A stretch of DNA of 64,000 nucleotides from Sinorhizobium fredii USDA 205 (GCF_001461695.1 NZ_AUTC01000130.1:1-64000); one strand, 5' to 3'. Shown: positions 54,200 through 63,795, numbered from the stretch's first letter. A program made the numbers and translations. The notes: generated by a model from the sequence alone, not told the origin.

Positions 54200-54361
54200 A
54201 TGGGCAAGTCGATCGCAATCTTTTTTGCGTCTGCGGCACTGATCATTCTGGCTGGCTCATTCATCGCACCGGGCACCGTGGCGAGCAGCAGCAAGGGCTG
54301 CGCGCCTGCCTATGGCGTCGACCCTTGCACGACAGCGGCGATCGGGGCTTCCGGCTGGTAA
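54200..54361 (+). CDS. Small 53-residue exported or membrane peptide, unknown
   Basis: A short frame encoding MGKSIAIFFASAALIILAGS followed by FIAPGTVASSSKGCAPAYGV and DPCTTAAIGASGW. It has one hydrophobic helix that reads as a signal peptide or anchor, then a small tail with two cysteines (C-X8-C) that could form a disulfide in the periplasm. GAAAGGC lies 9 bases before the ATG, and a strong terminator follows at 54434, which supports a real transcript. I do not recognise the family. Confidence 0.6.
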   Translation: MGKSIAIFFASAALIILAGSFIAPGTVASSSKGCAPAYGVDPCTTAAIGASGW

Positions 54362-54433
54362 GCCGGTCAACTGCCCTTAACGCCTGAGAAGATCGGCATC
54401 GGGGCGGAAATCAGTTTTTGGCGGGGGCCAGGG

Positions 54434-54472
54434 GCCGCATGCGTTTCGCAAGAAACGTATGCGGCTTTTTTT
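54434..54472 (+). terminator. Rho-independent terminator after the 53-residue gene
   Basis: GCCGCATGCGTTTC, loop GCAA, GAAACGTATGCGGC (one mismatch) followed by TTTTTTT on the plus strand. It lies 72 bp past the small gene and before the convergent uppP. Confidence 0.88.
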
Positions 54473-54515
54473 GTAGCGAGATCCTGAGCTGTCACGATCC
54501 TGCTTTCGTGGACAT

Positions 54516-55322
54516 TTATCCCAGCAGCCACAGGCCGACTAGCCCGGCCGTACCGACGATGATGCGCCAGATGGCGAAGGGCGTGAAGCCGCGATGCGAG
54601 ACGAAATCGAGCAGCGAGCGCACGACGAAGATCCCCGCAACGAAGGCGGCGATGAAGCCGATGGCGATGACGCCGACGTCGTCGAAGGAGAGCGCGTCAC
54701 GGTTCTTGTAGAGATCGAGGGTGAAGGCGCCGACCATGGTCGGCATGGCAAGGAAGAAGGAGAACTCGGCCGCCGAACGCTTGTCGGTTCCCATCAGCAG
54801 GGCGCCGGCGATCGTCGCGCCGGAGCGCGACGTCCCCGGGATCATCGCAAGGCACTGGAAGAGGCCGATCTTCAGCGCCAAGGAGGGCGGGTAGTCGAAG
54901 ACGTCGGTATAGCGCGGCTGAAGCGGCAGGCGGTCGATTGCGTAGAGAATGACGCCGCCGACGATCAGCACGACGCAGATCAGCATCGGCGTCTCGAACA
55001 GCACCGACTTGATGAAGTCATGCGCCGCCGCGCCGATCAGCGCCGCCGGCAGGAAGGCGAGCAGCACCGACGACACGAAGCGCCGCGCCTTGACGCTCGT
55101 CGGAAGCGCCAGCGCGATCGACAGCAGCTTCTGGAAATAGACGAGCAGGATGGCCAGGATGGCACCGAGCTGGATGAGCACGGCAAATGTGTTTCCCGGC
55201 GACTTGAAGCCGAGGAAGTGCCCGGCAAGCAGCACATGCGCCGTCGACGAGACGGGGATGAACTCCGTCAGCCCTTCGATAAGTCCGAGCACGAGCGCGC
55301 TGATGATCGATTGATCGGCCAT
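54516..55322 (-). CDS. uppP: Undecaprenyl-diphosphate phosphatase
   Basis: A 268-residue inner-membrane BacA/UppP-type phosphatase that recycles undecaprenyl diphosphate for cell-wall synthesis. The active-site motifs are [17 protein letters not shown] and [19 protein letters not shown], with a helical membrane topology of about eight segments. The start at 55322 ([13 protein letters not shown]) is preceded by AGGAAAC; the frame upstream is not part of the family. It is distinct from the unrelated symbiotic BacA peptide transporter. It is monocistronic and convergent with the small gene before it. Confidence 0.94.
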   Translation of the reverse strand: MADQSIISALVLGLIEGLTEFIPVSSTAHVLLAGHFLGFKSPGNTFAVLIQLGAILAILLVYFQKLLSIALALPTSVKARRFVSSVLLAFLPAALIGAAAHDFIKSVLFETPMLICVVLIVGGVILYAIDRLPLQPRYTDVFDYPPSLALKIGLFQCLAMIPGTSRSGATIAGALLMGTDKRSAAEFSFFLAMPTMVGAFTLDLYKNRDALSFDDVGVIAIGFIAAFVAGIFVVRSLLDFVSHRGFTPFAIWRIIVGTAGLVGLWLLG

Positions 55323-55443
55323 ATATGAAAGTTTCCTGATATTCTTGGATTTGGGAGGAGGAGGTCGATTCTCTTGTGTTTGCCACCGCAACTACCTATA
55401 GCTCGTTGGAGCAAGCCGTGGCCAGTTGCATATGCCGCGACGC

Positions 55444-55548
55444 CTACTGCATGTTTCCTTAAATCGAGCCGATTTAAGGATCAAAACATGCAGCGATTCA
55501 AAGTGCTGCAGCGTCCTTTGTGCGTCTGAAAGACGCACGGCGCTGTAG
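55444..55548. repeat. RIME-like mosaic element, copy 4
   Basis: CTACTGCATGTTTCCTTAAA, CGAGCCGATTTAAGG, CATGCAGCGATTCAAAGTGC, then GTGCGTC / GACGCAC and CGGCGCTGTAG. Same orientation as copy 2. It lies between the divergent uppP and GST genes and may carry part of their promoter region. Confidence 0.8.
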
Positions 55549-55579
55549 ATCCCCGAAAACAGCCGCAATCTGATCACCG

Positions 55580-56272
55580 ATGCCGACACTGTATCATCAC
55601 CCTATGTCCTCTGCCTCGCGGTTCGTACGCCTTATTCTCTCAGAATATGGCTATCAGACGGAATTGAGCGAAGAACAGCCCTGGGAGAACCGGCGCGACT
55701 TCCTGGCGCTCAACCCGGCCGGCACCCTGCCGGTCTATGTCGATGACAGCATGCGGGCGCTTTGCGGCGCGACGATCATCTCGGAATATCTCGACGAGAC
55801 CAGCGGCATCATGAAACGCGATCGCCGGCTTTTGGCAGAGGATCCGTTCCAGCGGGCCGAAATCCGCCGCCTCACCGAATGGTTCCTGCAGAAGATGGAA
55901 GCCGACGTGACGCGGCCGCTGGTGCGCGAGCGCATCTTCAAGCTGCAGATGACGCCCGACCAGGGCGGCGGCGCGCCGGATTCGAAGGTCCTCAGGACGT
56001 CGCGCAGCAATATCCGCCAGCACATGAAGTATCTCTCCTGGCTCGCCGGCTCACGCCCGTGGCTTGCCGGCGACCGGATCTCCTACGCCGACCTCGCGGC
56101 GGCCGCGGCGACCTCCGTCCTCGATTATCTTGGCGAAATTGACTGGTCCGATGCGCCGACCGCCAAGGAATGGTACCAGCGGCTCAAATCCCGGCCGTCC
56201 TTCCGCCCGCTGCTCGCCGAACGGGTGCGCGGTGTAACCCCCGTCTCCCATTATGCGGATCTCGATTTCTAA
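55580..56272 (+). CDS. Glutathione S-transferase family protein
   Basis: A 230-residue GST. The thioredoxin-like half begins [20 protein letters not shown] with the S-X-X-S-R-F glutathione-site pattern, [12 protein letters not shown] contains the cis-proline, and [14 protein letters not shown] matches the E-S contact region in altered form. The helical half ends [20 protein letters not shown], the conserved GST N-capping box D. It is first of a GST-queG-SDR operon (10 bp to queG). The substrate is unknown, and so is any link to queuosine. Confidence 0.87.
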   Translation: MPTLYHHPMSSASRFVRLILSEYGYQTELSEEQPWENRRDFLALNPAGTLPVYVDDSMRALCGATIISEYLDETSGIMKRDRRLLAEDPFQRAEIRRLTEWFLQKMEADVTRPLVRERIFKLQMTPDQGGGAPDSKVLRTSRSNIRQHMKYLSWLAGSRPWLAGDRISYADLAAAAATSVLDYLGEIDWSDAPTAKEWYQRLKSRPSFRPLLAERVRGVTPVSHYADLDF

Positions 56273-56282
56273 GGACACGACA

Positions 56283-57455
56283 ATGCCCGGCGACGCTATA
56301 AAGGCGGAGAACCAGGGCAGGAAACGACGGACACTCACCGCCTTCCTGAAGGAAGAAGCCGCGGCGAAGGGCTTCGACCTCTGTCGGATCACCCGGCCGG
56401 ACGCGATTCCCGAGGCACCGGACAGGCTCCGGCAGTTCCTTGCCGCCGGCTGTCACGGGACGATGGAATGGCTTGCCGAGACGGCGGAGCGGCGCGCCGA
56501 TCCGCGGGTGCTGTGGAGCGACGTCCGCTCGATCGTGCTCTTCGGGATGAATTACGGTCCCGACAGCGATCCGCTCGCGATCCTCGCCAGGCGGGACCGG
56601 GGCGCGATCTCGGTCTACGCTCAGAACCGCGATTATCACGACGTCGTCAAGGGGCGGCTGAAGGAGATCGCCACGCGCTTTGCGGCGCGCGCCGGCGAGG
56701 ATGTGAAAGTCTTCGTCGACACCGCCCCGGTCATGGAAAAGCCGCTCGCTGAAAAGGCCGGCATCGGCTGGCAGGGCAAGCACACCAATCTCGTCAGCCG
56801 CGAATTCGGCTCCTGGCTGTTTCTCGGCAGCCTGTTCACGACCGCCGACCTCGACCTCGACGCGCCCGAGCGCGACCATTGCGGCTCCTGCCGGGCCTGC
56901 CTCGACGCCTGTCCGACCGGCGCCTTCCCGGTGCCCTATCGCATCGATGCGCGGCGCTGCATCTCCTATCTGACGATCGAGCACAAGGGGCCGATCGACC
57001 CCGAATTGCGGCCGCTGATCGGCAACCGCATCTATGGCTGCGACGACTGTCTGGCCGTCTGCCCCTGGAACAAGTTTGCGCGCTCGGCCTCGGAGATGAA
57101 GCTTAAAGCGCGGGACGACCTCCAGGAGCCGGAGCTCGCCGCCCTGCTGACGCTTGACGAAGTCGCTTTCCGCAGCCTGTTCTCCGGCTCTCCGGTGAAA
57201 CGCATCGGACGCGACCGTTTCGTCAGAAATGTCTTGATCGCCGCTGGCAATTCCGGTCAGAAGGACCTGATACCCGCCTGCAAGGCATTGGCGCGCGATG
57301 GCTCGCCAACCGTCAGAGGGATGGCCGTCTGGGCGCTGTCGCGCCTGATGCCGGCGGGCGACCTGGCCGCGTTCGCCGCGGAATGCGGGCAGGAAACCGA
57401 CGATGAGGTGCTTTCGGAATGGGAAATGGCAGGAGTGAGCCGATGCATGTCCTGA
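56283..57455 (+). CDS. queG: Epoxyqueuosine reductase
   Basis: A 390-residue cobalamin- and iron-sulfur-dependent enzyme for the last step of queuosine synthesis in tRNA. The N-terminal cobalamin-binding half includes [40 protein letters not shown] and [20 protein letters not shown]. Two 4Fe-4S motifs are [17 protein letters not shown] and [16 protein letters not shown] short HEAT-like tail ([18 protein letters not shown]) completes the protein. The ATG at 56283 follows AAGGA. It overlaps the following SDR gene by 13 bp. Confidence 0.94.
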   Translation: MPGDAIKAENQGRKRRTLTAFLKEEAAAKGFDLCRITRPDAIPEAPDRLRQFLAAGCHGTMEWLAETAERRADPRVLWSDVRSIVLFGMNYGPDSDPLAILARRDRGAISVYAQNRDYHDVVKGRLKEIATRFAARAGEDVKVFVDTAPVMEKPLAEKAGIGWQGKHTNLVSREFGSWLFLGSLFTTADLDLDAPERDHCGSCRACLDACPTGAFPVPYRIDARRCISYLTIEHKGPIDPELRPLIGNRIYGCDDCLAVCPWNKFARSASEMKLKARDDLQEPELAALLTLDEVAFRSLFSGSPVKRIGRDRFVRNVLIAAGNSGQKDLIPACKALARDGSPTVRGMAVWALSRLMPAGDLAAFAAECGQETDDEVLSEWEMAGVSRCMS

Positions 57456-58318
57456 TACTTGGCGCCGGCTATTCCGGCACCGCCATCGCGAAGGCGTTTG
57501 CGTCTACGGGGCAATCGGTGACGGGAACCACTCGTTCGCCGGAGAAGCTGGCGACGCTCAAGGCCGCAGGCATCGAGCCTCTGCTGTTCGACGGCAACGA
57601 AATTTCCCCGGAGCTCGCCGAGGCGATGCGCAAGACGACTCACCTCGTCCAGTCGATCGCCCCCGGTCGCGACGGCGACCCGATGTTTCGCGCCACCACA
57701 CCGCCACTTGATGGGCTTCTGCCGAACCTTCGCTGGGTCGGTTATCTCTCCACCGTCGGCGTCTACGGCGATCATGGCGGCGGCTGGGTATCGGAGGAGA
57801 CACCGCTCAAGCCGGTCTCCCAGCGATCCGTCGAACGGGTCGAGGCGGAAAACGCCTGGCTGGATCATGGCGCGAGGCAGGGCATTCCCGTTGCCGTGCT
57901 TCGGCTGGCCGGCATCTACGGGCCGGGCCGCAATGCCTTTCGCAATCTCACGGAAGGCACGGCGCGCCGCGTCGTGAAGGCGAACCAGGTCTTCAATCGC
58001 ATCCGCGTCGAGGATATCGGCGCGGCCGCTGCCTTCCTGGCCGGTGGCAGCGCAGGCGGGATCTTCAATGTCACCGACGACGAGCCCGCCCCGCCGCAGG
58101 ATGTCGTGGCAGAAGCCGCGCGGCTGATGGGCGTCACGCCGCCACCAGAGGTGCCGTTCGAAACCGCCGAAATGTCGCCGATGGCGCGCTCCTTCTACGG
58201 CGAGAATAAGCGCGTCTCCAATCAGCGACTGCGCCAGGCCGGCTTCGATTTCGCCTTTCCGAATTATCGCGTTTCGCTTGCACAGCTATGGACGAGCGGC
58301 ATCTGGCGCGGCGAATAG
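57443..58318 (+). CDS. SDR-family oxidoreductase (NAD-dependent epimerase-like)
   Basis: A 291-residue extended SDR-type protein. The nucleotide site is [20 protein letters not shown] (G-X-G-X-X-G). [19 protein letters not shown] keeps the S-T and Y-G elements, and [19 protein letters not shown] with [15 protein letters not shown] follows the YeeZ-like group. The substrate is unknown. The ATG at 57443 follows AGGAG and overlaps queG, so translation is coupled. A 459-bp AT-rich gap follows. Confidence 0.85.
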   Translation: MHVLILGAGYSGTAIAKAFASTGQSVTGTTRSPEKLATLKAAGIEPLLFDGNEISPELAEAMRKTTHLVQSIAPGRDGDPMFRATTPPLDGLLPNLRWVGYLSTVGVYGDHGGGWVSEETPLKPVSQRSVERVEAENAWLDHGARQGIPVAVLRLAGIYGPGRNAFRNLTEGTARRVVKANQVFNRIRVEDIGAAAAFLAGGSAGGIFNVTDDEPAPPQDVVAEAARLMGVTPPPEVPFETAEMSPMARSFYGENKRVSNQRLRQAGFDFAFPNYRVSLAQLWTSGIWRGE

Positions 58319-58777
58319 TTTAACCTCGACAATACTCAATCAGAATATCTTCCACCACCGAAAGCATGTCGTGAGATCATCCGAAAGTAATATATTCGGA
58401 CGATTCATCCTGTCCGCCTCATACTGCCACATTTCACCCTATACTTCGCCATTTCCTACAACCTAAGCGCTAGTTCAGAATTCTAATGATGGAAGTTCGT
58501 GGAAATTCACGCGACGCGAAAATTTAAATGATTTTTTACGTCGGCCTGGCAGCTGCGTGGAACCAAAGCGCGCAAAGAGCGTTTAAACGCTGATTTTAAA
58601 GAATATCTTTGGGAATTTTAAAACAATTCAAACGGCATTCAATTTTAAATTAAGGACGCTTTTTAATAAATCCTAATCAAAGGTTAAAGGTTGAAGCACG
58701 CTTTTGCCACTTTTCGCCCTAATTAGCTCGAACTGCAAAGGGAACTAGTCGAACATTCAATCCGAAGGGATCGTCGC
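58319..58777. promoter_or_regulatory. AT-rich intergenic region upstream of the RlpA-like gene
   Basis: 459 bp without a gene, much richer in A/T than its surroundings between about 58500 and 58740 (repeated TTTTAAA, TTTAATAAA). CTAATCAAAGGTTAA (58673-58687) fits the CtrA pattern TTAA-N7-TTAA with one mismatch. GCGTTTAAACGC (58579-58590) is a perfect 12-bp palindrome. A ribosome site (GAAGGGA) precedes the TTG start at 58778. Confidence 0.45.
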
Positions 58778-59152
58778 TTGAAACCCGCGAAAATCAAGAC
58801 TGCTGCCGCCGCAGCGCTATTCACCGTCGGGATGGGTTTGGTCTCGGCATCCGACAGCCAGGCAAAAGGGACGGGTTGCGGTGGCGCCTCCTGGTATGCC
58901 CTGACCTCGAAAACCGCCTCCGGCGAGCGCATGAACGCCGCGCGCCTGACGGCCGCGCACCGCAGCCTGAAATTCGGCACCAAGGTTCAGGTCACCAACA
59001 AGCGAAACGGCAAGTCCGTCGTCGTCCGGATCAACGACCGCGGCCCCTTCATTCGCGGCCGGGTGATCGATCTTTCCAAGGCGGCCGCTTCGCAGATCGG
59101 CATGATCCGCTCGGGCACCGCCAGCATCTGCTATCAGGTCGTCAATTCCTGA
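58778..59152 (+). CDS. RlpA-like double-psi beta-barrel (septal ring lytic transglycosylase-type) protein
   Basis: A 124-residue exported protein. The signal peptide [20 protein letters not shown] is followed by a single RlpA-like DPBB domain: [40 protein letters not shown] and [20 protein letters not shown]. This is the core of septal lytic transglycosylases, but without the SPOR domain that targets RlpA to the septum. The start codon is TTG behind GAAGGGA; an earlier start is not available. The AT-rich promoter region with a CtrA-like site suggests cell-cycle control. Confidence 0.85.
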   Translation: MKPAKIKTAAAAALFTVGMGLVSASDSQAKGTGCGGASWYALTSKTASGERMNAARLTAAHRSLKFGTKVQVTNKRNGKSVVVRINDRGPFIRGRVIDLSKAAASQIGMIRSGTASICYQVVNS

Positions 59153-59282
59153 TCATCCATCCGTCCACCGACTCGGCGGGACGGATGATTCTCCGGGGTG
59201 GTTGCTCTGGCGGATAATGCGGCCGCTCACTTGCTCTTCGAGGCCATCGCCGCTACCACGGCGAAAAAGGAGTTGATCGAAG

Positions 59283-60572
59283 ATGCGATTGGGCGGACGG
59301 CTCTCGGGAGCCATTGACGTTCTTGACGATATCGAGAAGCGCAAGCGCCCGGTCGCCGACGCGCTCAAGGACTGGGGCCTCTCGCATCGCTTCGCCGGAT
59401 CGGGCGACCGCGCCGCCATCGGCAACATCGTCTACGATGCCCTCCGGATGAAGCTTTCCCATGCCTATCTGATGGACAGCGACGGCGCCGCCGCCCTTGG
59501 CCACGCGGTCATGTACCGCCAATGGGGCTTCAGCGTCGACAAGCTCGCGGCCCAACTCGCCGACGACAAATTTGCCCCGCAGGCGCCTTCGGCGGAGATG
59601 ATGAAGGCGTTCGGCGAGCGGCGCATCGACGACGCGCCGCTCAATGTGCAAGGCGACATTCCCGAATGGACGCAGGCCTCCTTCGAGGAAAACTTCTCCG
59701 ACGATTGGCTCGACGAAGCCAGGGCGCTCGCCGGACGGCCGACCCTCGACCTTCGCGTCAACACGCTAAAGGCCAGCCGCGACAAGGTCTTGAAGGCATT
59801 AGAGCGCAGCGGCGCCGAACCGGCGGCGATCGCCCGCCACGGCGTGCGCATCCCCGCCGGCGAAGGCGCCTCGCGCCTGCCGAACGTCACCGCCGAAATC
59901 TCCTTCCAGAAGGGCTGGTTCGAAGTGCAGGACGAAGGCTCGCAGATCGTCGCCGACCTGGTCTTCCCGCGCGAGGGCGAGCAGGTGCTCGACTATTGCG
60001 CCGGCGGCGGCGGCAAGACGCTCGCCATGTCCGCCGCCATGAACAACAAGGGCCAGGTGCATGCCTATGACACCGACCGCAAGCGGCTCGCGCCGATCAT
60101 CGAGCGGCTGAAACGGGCGGGCACCCGCAATGTGCAGGTGCACGACTCGGCGGATTCGCTCGCATCGCTCGCCGGCCGCTGCGACCGGGTGCTCGTCGAT
60201 GCCCCTTGCACCGGAACCGGAACGTGGCGGCGCCGGCCGGACACGAAGTGGCGTCTCACCCAGAAGAACCTCGAGGAGCGCCTGGCGCAGCAGGAGGAGG
60301 CGCTTGCCGGCGCCGCCCAGTTCGTCCGTCCCGGCGGGCATCTGATCTACGTAACCTGCTCGGTGCTGCCGGAAGAAAACGAGGCACAGGTCTACGGGTT
60401 CTGCGAGGACAATCCGGAGTTCGAGATCCTCTCGGCCGCCGACACATGGGCGACGCTGTTCGGCACCGGCAAGCAGCAGCCCTGGTCGGCCGACATGAAG
60501 ACCGTCACCCTGACGCCCGCCTCGACCGGAACCGATGGGTTCTTCTTCTGCCTGATGGGCAGGAAAGTTTAG
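59283..60572 (+). CDS. RsmB/NOP-family 16S rRNA (cytosine-C5) methyltransferase
   Basis: A 429-residue RsmB/NSUN-family methyltransferase. The N-terminal NusB-like half (LSHRFAGSGDRAAIGNIVYD) is shortened relative to E. coli RsmB. SAM motif I is VLDYCAGGGGKTLAMSAAM. The two catalytic cysteines are in VDAPCTGTGTWRRRPDTKW (motif IV) and YVTCSVLPEENEAQVYGF (motif VI). It probably methylates 16S rRNA C967, by family. The start at 59283 lacks a strong ribosome site. It is separated from the RlpA-like gene by 130 bp. Confidence 0.88.
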   Translation: MRLGGRLSGAIDVLDDIEKRKRPVADALKDWGLSHRFAGSGDRAAIGNIVYDALRMKLSHAYLMDSDGAAALGHAVMYRQWGFSVDKLAAQLADDKFAPQAPSAEMMKAFGERRIDDAPLNVQGDIPEWTQASFEENFSDDWLDEARALAGRPTLDLRVNTLKASRDKVLKALERSGAEPAAIARHGVRIPAGEGASRLPNVTAEISFQKGWFEVQDEGSQIVADLVFPREGEQVLDYCAGGGGKTLAMSAAMNNKGQVHAYDTDRKRLAPIIERLKRAGTRNVQVHDSADSLASLAGRCDRVLVDAPCTGTGTWRRRPDTKWRLTQKNLEERLAQQEEALAGAAQFVRPGGHLIYVTCSVLPEENEAQVYGFCEDNPEFEILSAADTWATLFGTGKQQPWSADMKTVTLTPASTGTDGFFFCLMGRKV

Positions 60573-60604
60573 CAGGCTGGCCGCTCCGCAAGGGAAGGTC
60601 GCAA

Positions 60605-60621
60605 TTTGAAAATGTTCTAAA
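60605..60621. promoter_or_regulatory. Irr-type (ICE) box candidate upstream of imelysin operon
   Basis: TTTGAAAATGTTCTAAA resembles the rhizobial iron-control element TTTAGAA-N3-TTCTAAA with two mismatches in the left arm. It lies 104 bp before the imelysin start, where the downstream genes are of an iron/copper-uptake type. Confidence 0.45.
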
Positions 60622-60724
60622 CTATACACTTTGACACCAGTTTGCTTTTGGTTCATGACAATGGCGCTTTACCCGGCCTCGAGCCGTTGCTCGGCCGGCT
60701 CGAGAAAAGCGTAAGGAGAGGGTC

Positions 60725-62005
60725 ATGACCAAGAATTTCATCCGCGCCGCCGCGCTGGCACTCATGACGGCCACGTCCGTGCTTGCCCTGCAGCCGGCCA
60801 GCGCCGCGACGGACGCCGCTGCGGTCGTCAAACACTATGCCGCCGTGGCGCACGCCAAATATGAGGACGCGCTGGTAACCGCCGAGGCGCTCGACAAGGC
60901 CGTCGATGCGCTGATCGCAAACCCCGGCGAAGAGACGCTGAAGGCGGCGCGCGACGCCTGGCTCAAGGCCCGCAACCCCTACCAGGAGACCGAGGTCTAC
61001 CGCTTCGGCAATGCGATCGTCGACGAATGGGAAGGCAAGGTGAACGCCTGGCCGCTCGACGAAGGCCTGATCGACTATGTCGATCCGAGCTACGGCACGG
61101 AGAGCGACGAGAACGCGCTCTTCACCGCCAACGTCATCGCCAGCAAGGCGATCAAGATCGACGGCAAGGACGTCGATGCGACGAACATCACGCCGGAATT
61201 CCTCGCCGGCACGCTGCAGGAAGCCGGCGGCATCGAGGCGAATGTCGCCACCGGTTATCACGCCATCGAGTTCCTGCTGTGGGGCCAGGATCTGAACGGC
61301 ACCGGCCCAGGCGCCGGCAAGCGCGCCTATACCGATTTCGACACCAAGGCCTGCACGAACGGCAATTGCGACCGCCGCGCCGCCTACCTGAAGGCGGCGA
61401 CCGACCTGCTCGTCGCCGATCTCAAGGAAATGGTCGCCAACTGGGCGCCGGAAGGTGCCGCAGCCAAGGCGGTGGACGCGGACCCCAAGGCCGGTCTCGC
61501 CGCAATCCTCACCGGCATGGGCTCGCTCTCGTATGGGGAACTCGCCGGCGAGCGCATGAAGCTCGGCCTGCTGCTGCACGATCCGGAGGAGGAGCACGAT
61601 TGCTTCTCGGACAACACCCACAACTCGCATCTGCATGACGCGATCGGCATCCAGTCGGCCTATACCGGCGAATATACGCGGGTCGACGGCACCAAGCTCA
61701 CTGGCCCCTCGCTTTCCGAACTCGTCGCCGCCAAGGACGCCGCGCTCGACAAGGAGATGGCGACCAATCTCGCGACCACCGTCGAGAAGATGCAGGCGAT
61801 GGCCAAGCGCGCCGAAGCTGGCGAGGCCTATGACCAGATGATCGCCGAAGGCAACAAGGAAGGCAACGCCACCGTTCAGGCCGCCATCGACGGGCTGATT
61901 GCCCAAGCCAAGACCGTCGAGCGCGTCATTGCGGCGCTCGACCTCGGCACGATCGAGCTTGAAGGTTCCGACAGCCTGGATAATCCTAACGCGGTTTTCC
62001 AATAA
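60725..62005 (+). CDS. Imelysin-family (IrpA-like, M75) iron-regulated protein
   Basis: A 426-residue periplasmic protein with signal peptide FIRAAALALMTATSVLALQPASA. The imelysin GxHxxE motif is ATGYHAIEFLLWGQDLNGTG, and the C-terminal repeat of the fold carries HDPEEEHDCFSDNTHNSHLH. Family members (IrpA, EfeO-related) bind iron and are induced by iron limitation; no protease activity is established. AAGGAGAGG precedes the ATG. It is first in an imelysin, di-haem protein, imelysin operon, with an Irr-like box upstream. Confidence 0.9.
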   Translation: MTKNFIRAAALALMTATSVLALQPASAATDAAAVVKHYAAVAHAKYEDALVTAEALDKAVDALIANPGEETLKAARDAWLKARNPYQETEVYRFGNAIVDEWEGKVNAWPLDEGLIDYVDPSYGTESDENALFTANVIASKAIKIDGKDVDATNITPEFLAGTLQEAGGIEANVATGYHAIEFLLWGQDLNGTGPGAGKRAYTDFDTKACTNGNCDRRAAYLKAATDLLVADLKEMVANWAPEGAAAKAVDADPKAGLAAILTGMGSLSYGELAGERMKLGLLLHDPEEEHDCFSDNTHNSHLHDAIGIQSAYTGEYTRVDGTKLTGPSLSELVAAKDAALDKEMATNLATTVEKMQAMAKRAEAGEAYDQMIAEGNKEGNATVQAAIDGLIAQAKTVERVIAALDLGTIELEGSDSLDNPNAVFQ

Positions 62006-62049
62006 GCCGAAAAGGCGGGCCGCTCCCGACACGGCCCGGCCCTCGCCCC

Positions 62050-63795
62050 ATGAAAGTCCCGACCGCCCGCTTCCTCGCGCTGCCGCTCGCCGCGCTCATT
62101 GGCCTCGCCGCTACGGCAGCGGCGATTGGCGATACTGGTCTCGGCGCCGGGGCTGATACCCCCCTCTGCCCTGCCGGGCATCTCCCCCACAAGGGGGGAG
62201 AGCGGACGGAGGCAAAGTCCTGCGCAGTCAGCTCGCAAACACCAGCCTCGTCGAACTCAACCGTACGCGCTCAGCATAATTTGTTGAGCCAGACTTCCCC
62301 GCATGCCGATCTCCCTCCTTGTGGGGGAGATGCCCGGCAGGGCAGAGGGGGGTGCCTCCCTCAACGCAACGATCTTTCCGAACAGGACTTCCGGCGCGTC
62401 GAGGCCGTCACGCAGCCCACCACCGACTTCTCCAAAGCCGAACAGTTCGAGGCGATGTCCGGCGGCGCGACGACGACGATCGCGCCGATCGACCGGAAGG
62501 TCTTCCAGCAATTCTCCGCCAATCTGCCCTTCGAGGACGAGCAGAACTTCAAGCTCGGTAAGGCGCTGTTCGAGAAGCTCTGGGTCTCCGCCCCCTCTTC
62601 GACCCAGGCGTCCGACGGGCTCGGCCCGCTCTATAATGCCCGGGCCTGCGAGAGCTGCCACCTGCGCGACGGCCGCGGCCGTCCGCCCGAGGCAGGCGTT
62701 GCGACATCGACGGTCTACCGCCTCGCCCGCGCACCGCGCGACGAAGCCGAACGCCGCATGATCGACGTCCACCAGGTGCTCAACTTCCCGGATCCCGTCT
62801 ATGGCGCGCAGTTGCAGGACAGTGCCGTGCCGGGGCTTGGCGCCGAGGGCCGCCTCAAGGTTACCTATACGGAAGAAGCAGTGCCGCTTTCCGAAGGCGG
62901 GACGGCCTCGCTGCGCAAGCCCGAATACGCCGTTGCCGATCTAGGCTATGGCCCGCTGGACCCGGCGACCACTCTGTCGCCGCGCGTCGCTCCGCCAATG
63001 ATCGGGCTCGGCCTCATTGAGATGATCCATGAGGCCGACCTCCTGGCGCGGGCCGATCCGGACGACCGGGACGGCGACGGCATCAGCGGACAGGCGGCGC
63101 TCGTCCGCGACCGAGACAGGAACGCGACCGCGCTCGGCCGTTTCGGCTGGAAGGCCCAGAACCCGACCATTCGACAGCAGTCCGCCGACGCCTTCGCCAC
63201 CGATATCGGCATTTCCACCCCGGCCCTCGGCCGCACCCACGGCGATTGCACCGAGGCGCAGGACGCCTGTCTCAAGCTCCCGACCGGCGTGCAGGCACGG
63301 CTCGGGCCGGTCGAGGCGCCCGACCCGGTGCTCGGCCTCGTCACCTTCTATTCCGCCAACCTGGCGGTGCCGGCCCGCCGCAAGGCGGGCTTCCCAGAAA
63401 CGCTGAAAGGCAAGCAGCTTTTCTACGAAGCGGGCTGCCCGGCCTGTCATACGCCGAAATATGTCACCCGGCGGGACGCGCCGCACAAGGAACTGGCGTT
63501 CCAGCTGATCTGGCCCCATTCCGATTTCCTGCTGCACGATATGGGCGAGGGACTGGCGGACGGCCAGCAAGTCGGTGTCGCCAGCGGACGCGAATGGCGC
63601 ACGCCGCCGCTCTGGGGGATCGGCCTGACCAAAACGGTCAGCGGTCACACATTCCTGCTCCACGACGGGCGGGCCCGCAATGCCACCGAGGCCATCCTTT
63701 GGCACGGCGGCGAAGCGGAGGAAGCCCGCAATGCCTTCGCCGCCATGTCGACGGACGATCGAAACGCCCTGCTTTCCTTTCTGGAGTCGCTCTGA
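62050..63795 (+). CDS. Di-haem oxidoreductase (DUF1111, c-type) with repeat-encoded insert
   Basis: A 581-residue periplasmic c-type cytochrome related to di-haem peroxidases. The signal peptide is VPTARFLALPLAALIGLAATAAA. Haem motifs are ACESCHLRDGRG (C-X2-C-H) and GCPACHTPKYVT; LVRDRDRNATALGRFGWKAQ and SGHTFLLHDGRARNATEAIL are DUF1111 signatures. Residues about 36-102 are not of the family: they are encoded by an inverted-repeat element read in frame, between the signal peptide and the mature domain that resumes near DFRRVEAVTQPTTDF. It lies between two imelysin genes, a common trio in iron/copper uptake. Confidence 0.88.
   Translation: MKVPTARFLALPLAALIGLAATAAAIGDTGLGAGADTPLCPAGHLPHKGGERTEAKSCAVSSQTPASSNSTVRAQHNLLSQTSPHADLPPCGGDARQGRGGCLPQRNDLSEQDFRRVEAVTQPTTDFSKAEQFEAMSGGATTTIAPIDRKVFQQFSANLPFEDEQNFKLGKALFEKLWVSAPSSTQASDGLGPLYNARACESCHLRDGRGRPPEAGVATSTVYRLARAPRDEAERRMIDVHQVLNFPDPVYGAQLQDSAVPGLGAEGRLKVTYTEEAVPLSEGGTASLRKPEYAVADLGYGPLDPATTLSPRVAPPMIGLGLIEMIHEADLLARADPDDRDGDGISGQAALVRDRDRNATALGRFGWKAQNPTIRQQSADAFATDIGISTPALGRTHGDCTEAQDACLKLPTGVQARLGPVEAPDPVLGLVTFYSANLAVPARRKAGFPETLKGKQLFYEAGCPACHTPKYVTRRDAPHKELAFQLIWPHSDFLLHDMGEGLADGQQVGVASGREWRTPPLWGIGLTKTVSGHTFLLHDGRARNATEAILWHGGEAEEARNAFAAMSTDDRNALLSFLESL
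62154..62355. repeat. About 200-bp inverted-repeat element (MITE-like), inside the di-haem gene
   Basis: Terminal inverted repeats ACCCCCCTCTGCCCTGCCGG...CTCCCCCACAAGG match the intergenic element at 25645-25850, and the inner blocks (GCAAAG, CTCGTCGAAC, CTCAGC, GCCGATCTCC) are shared. The copy has diverged internally but is stop-free in the host frame. No transposase is encoded. Confidence 0.87.
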
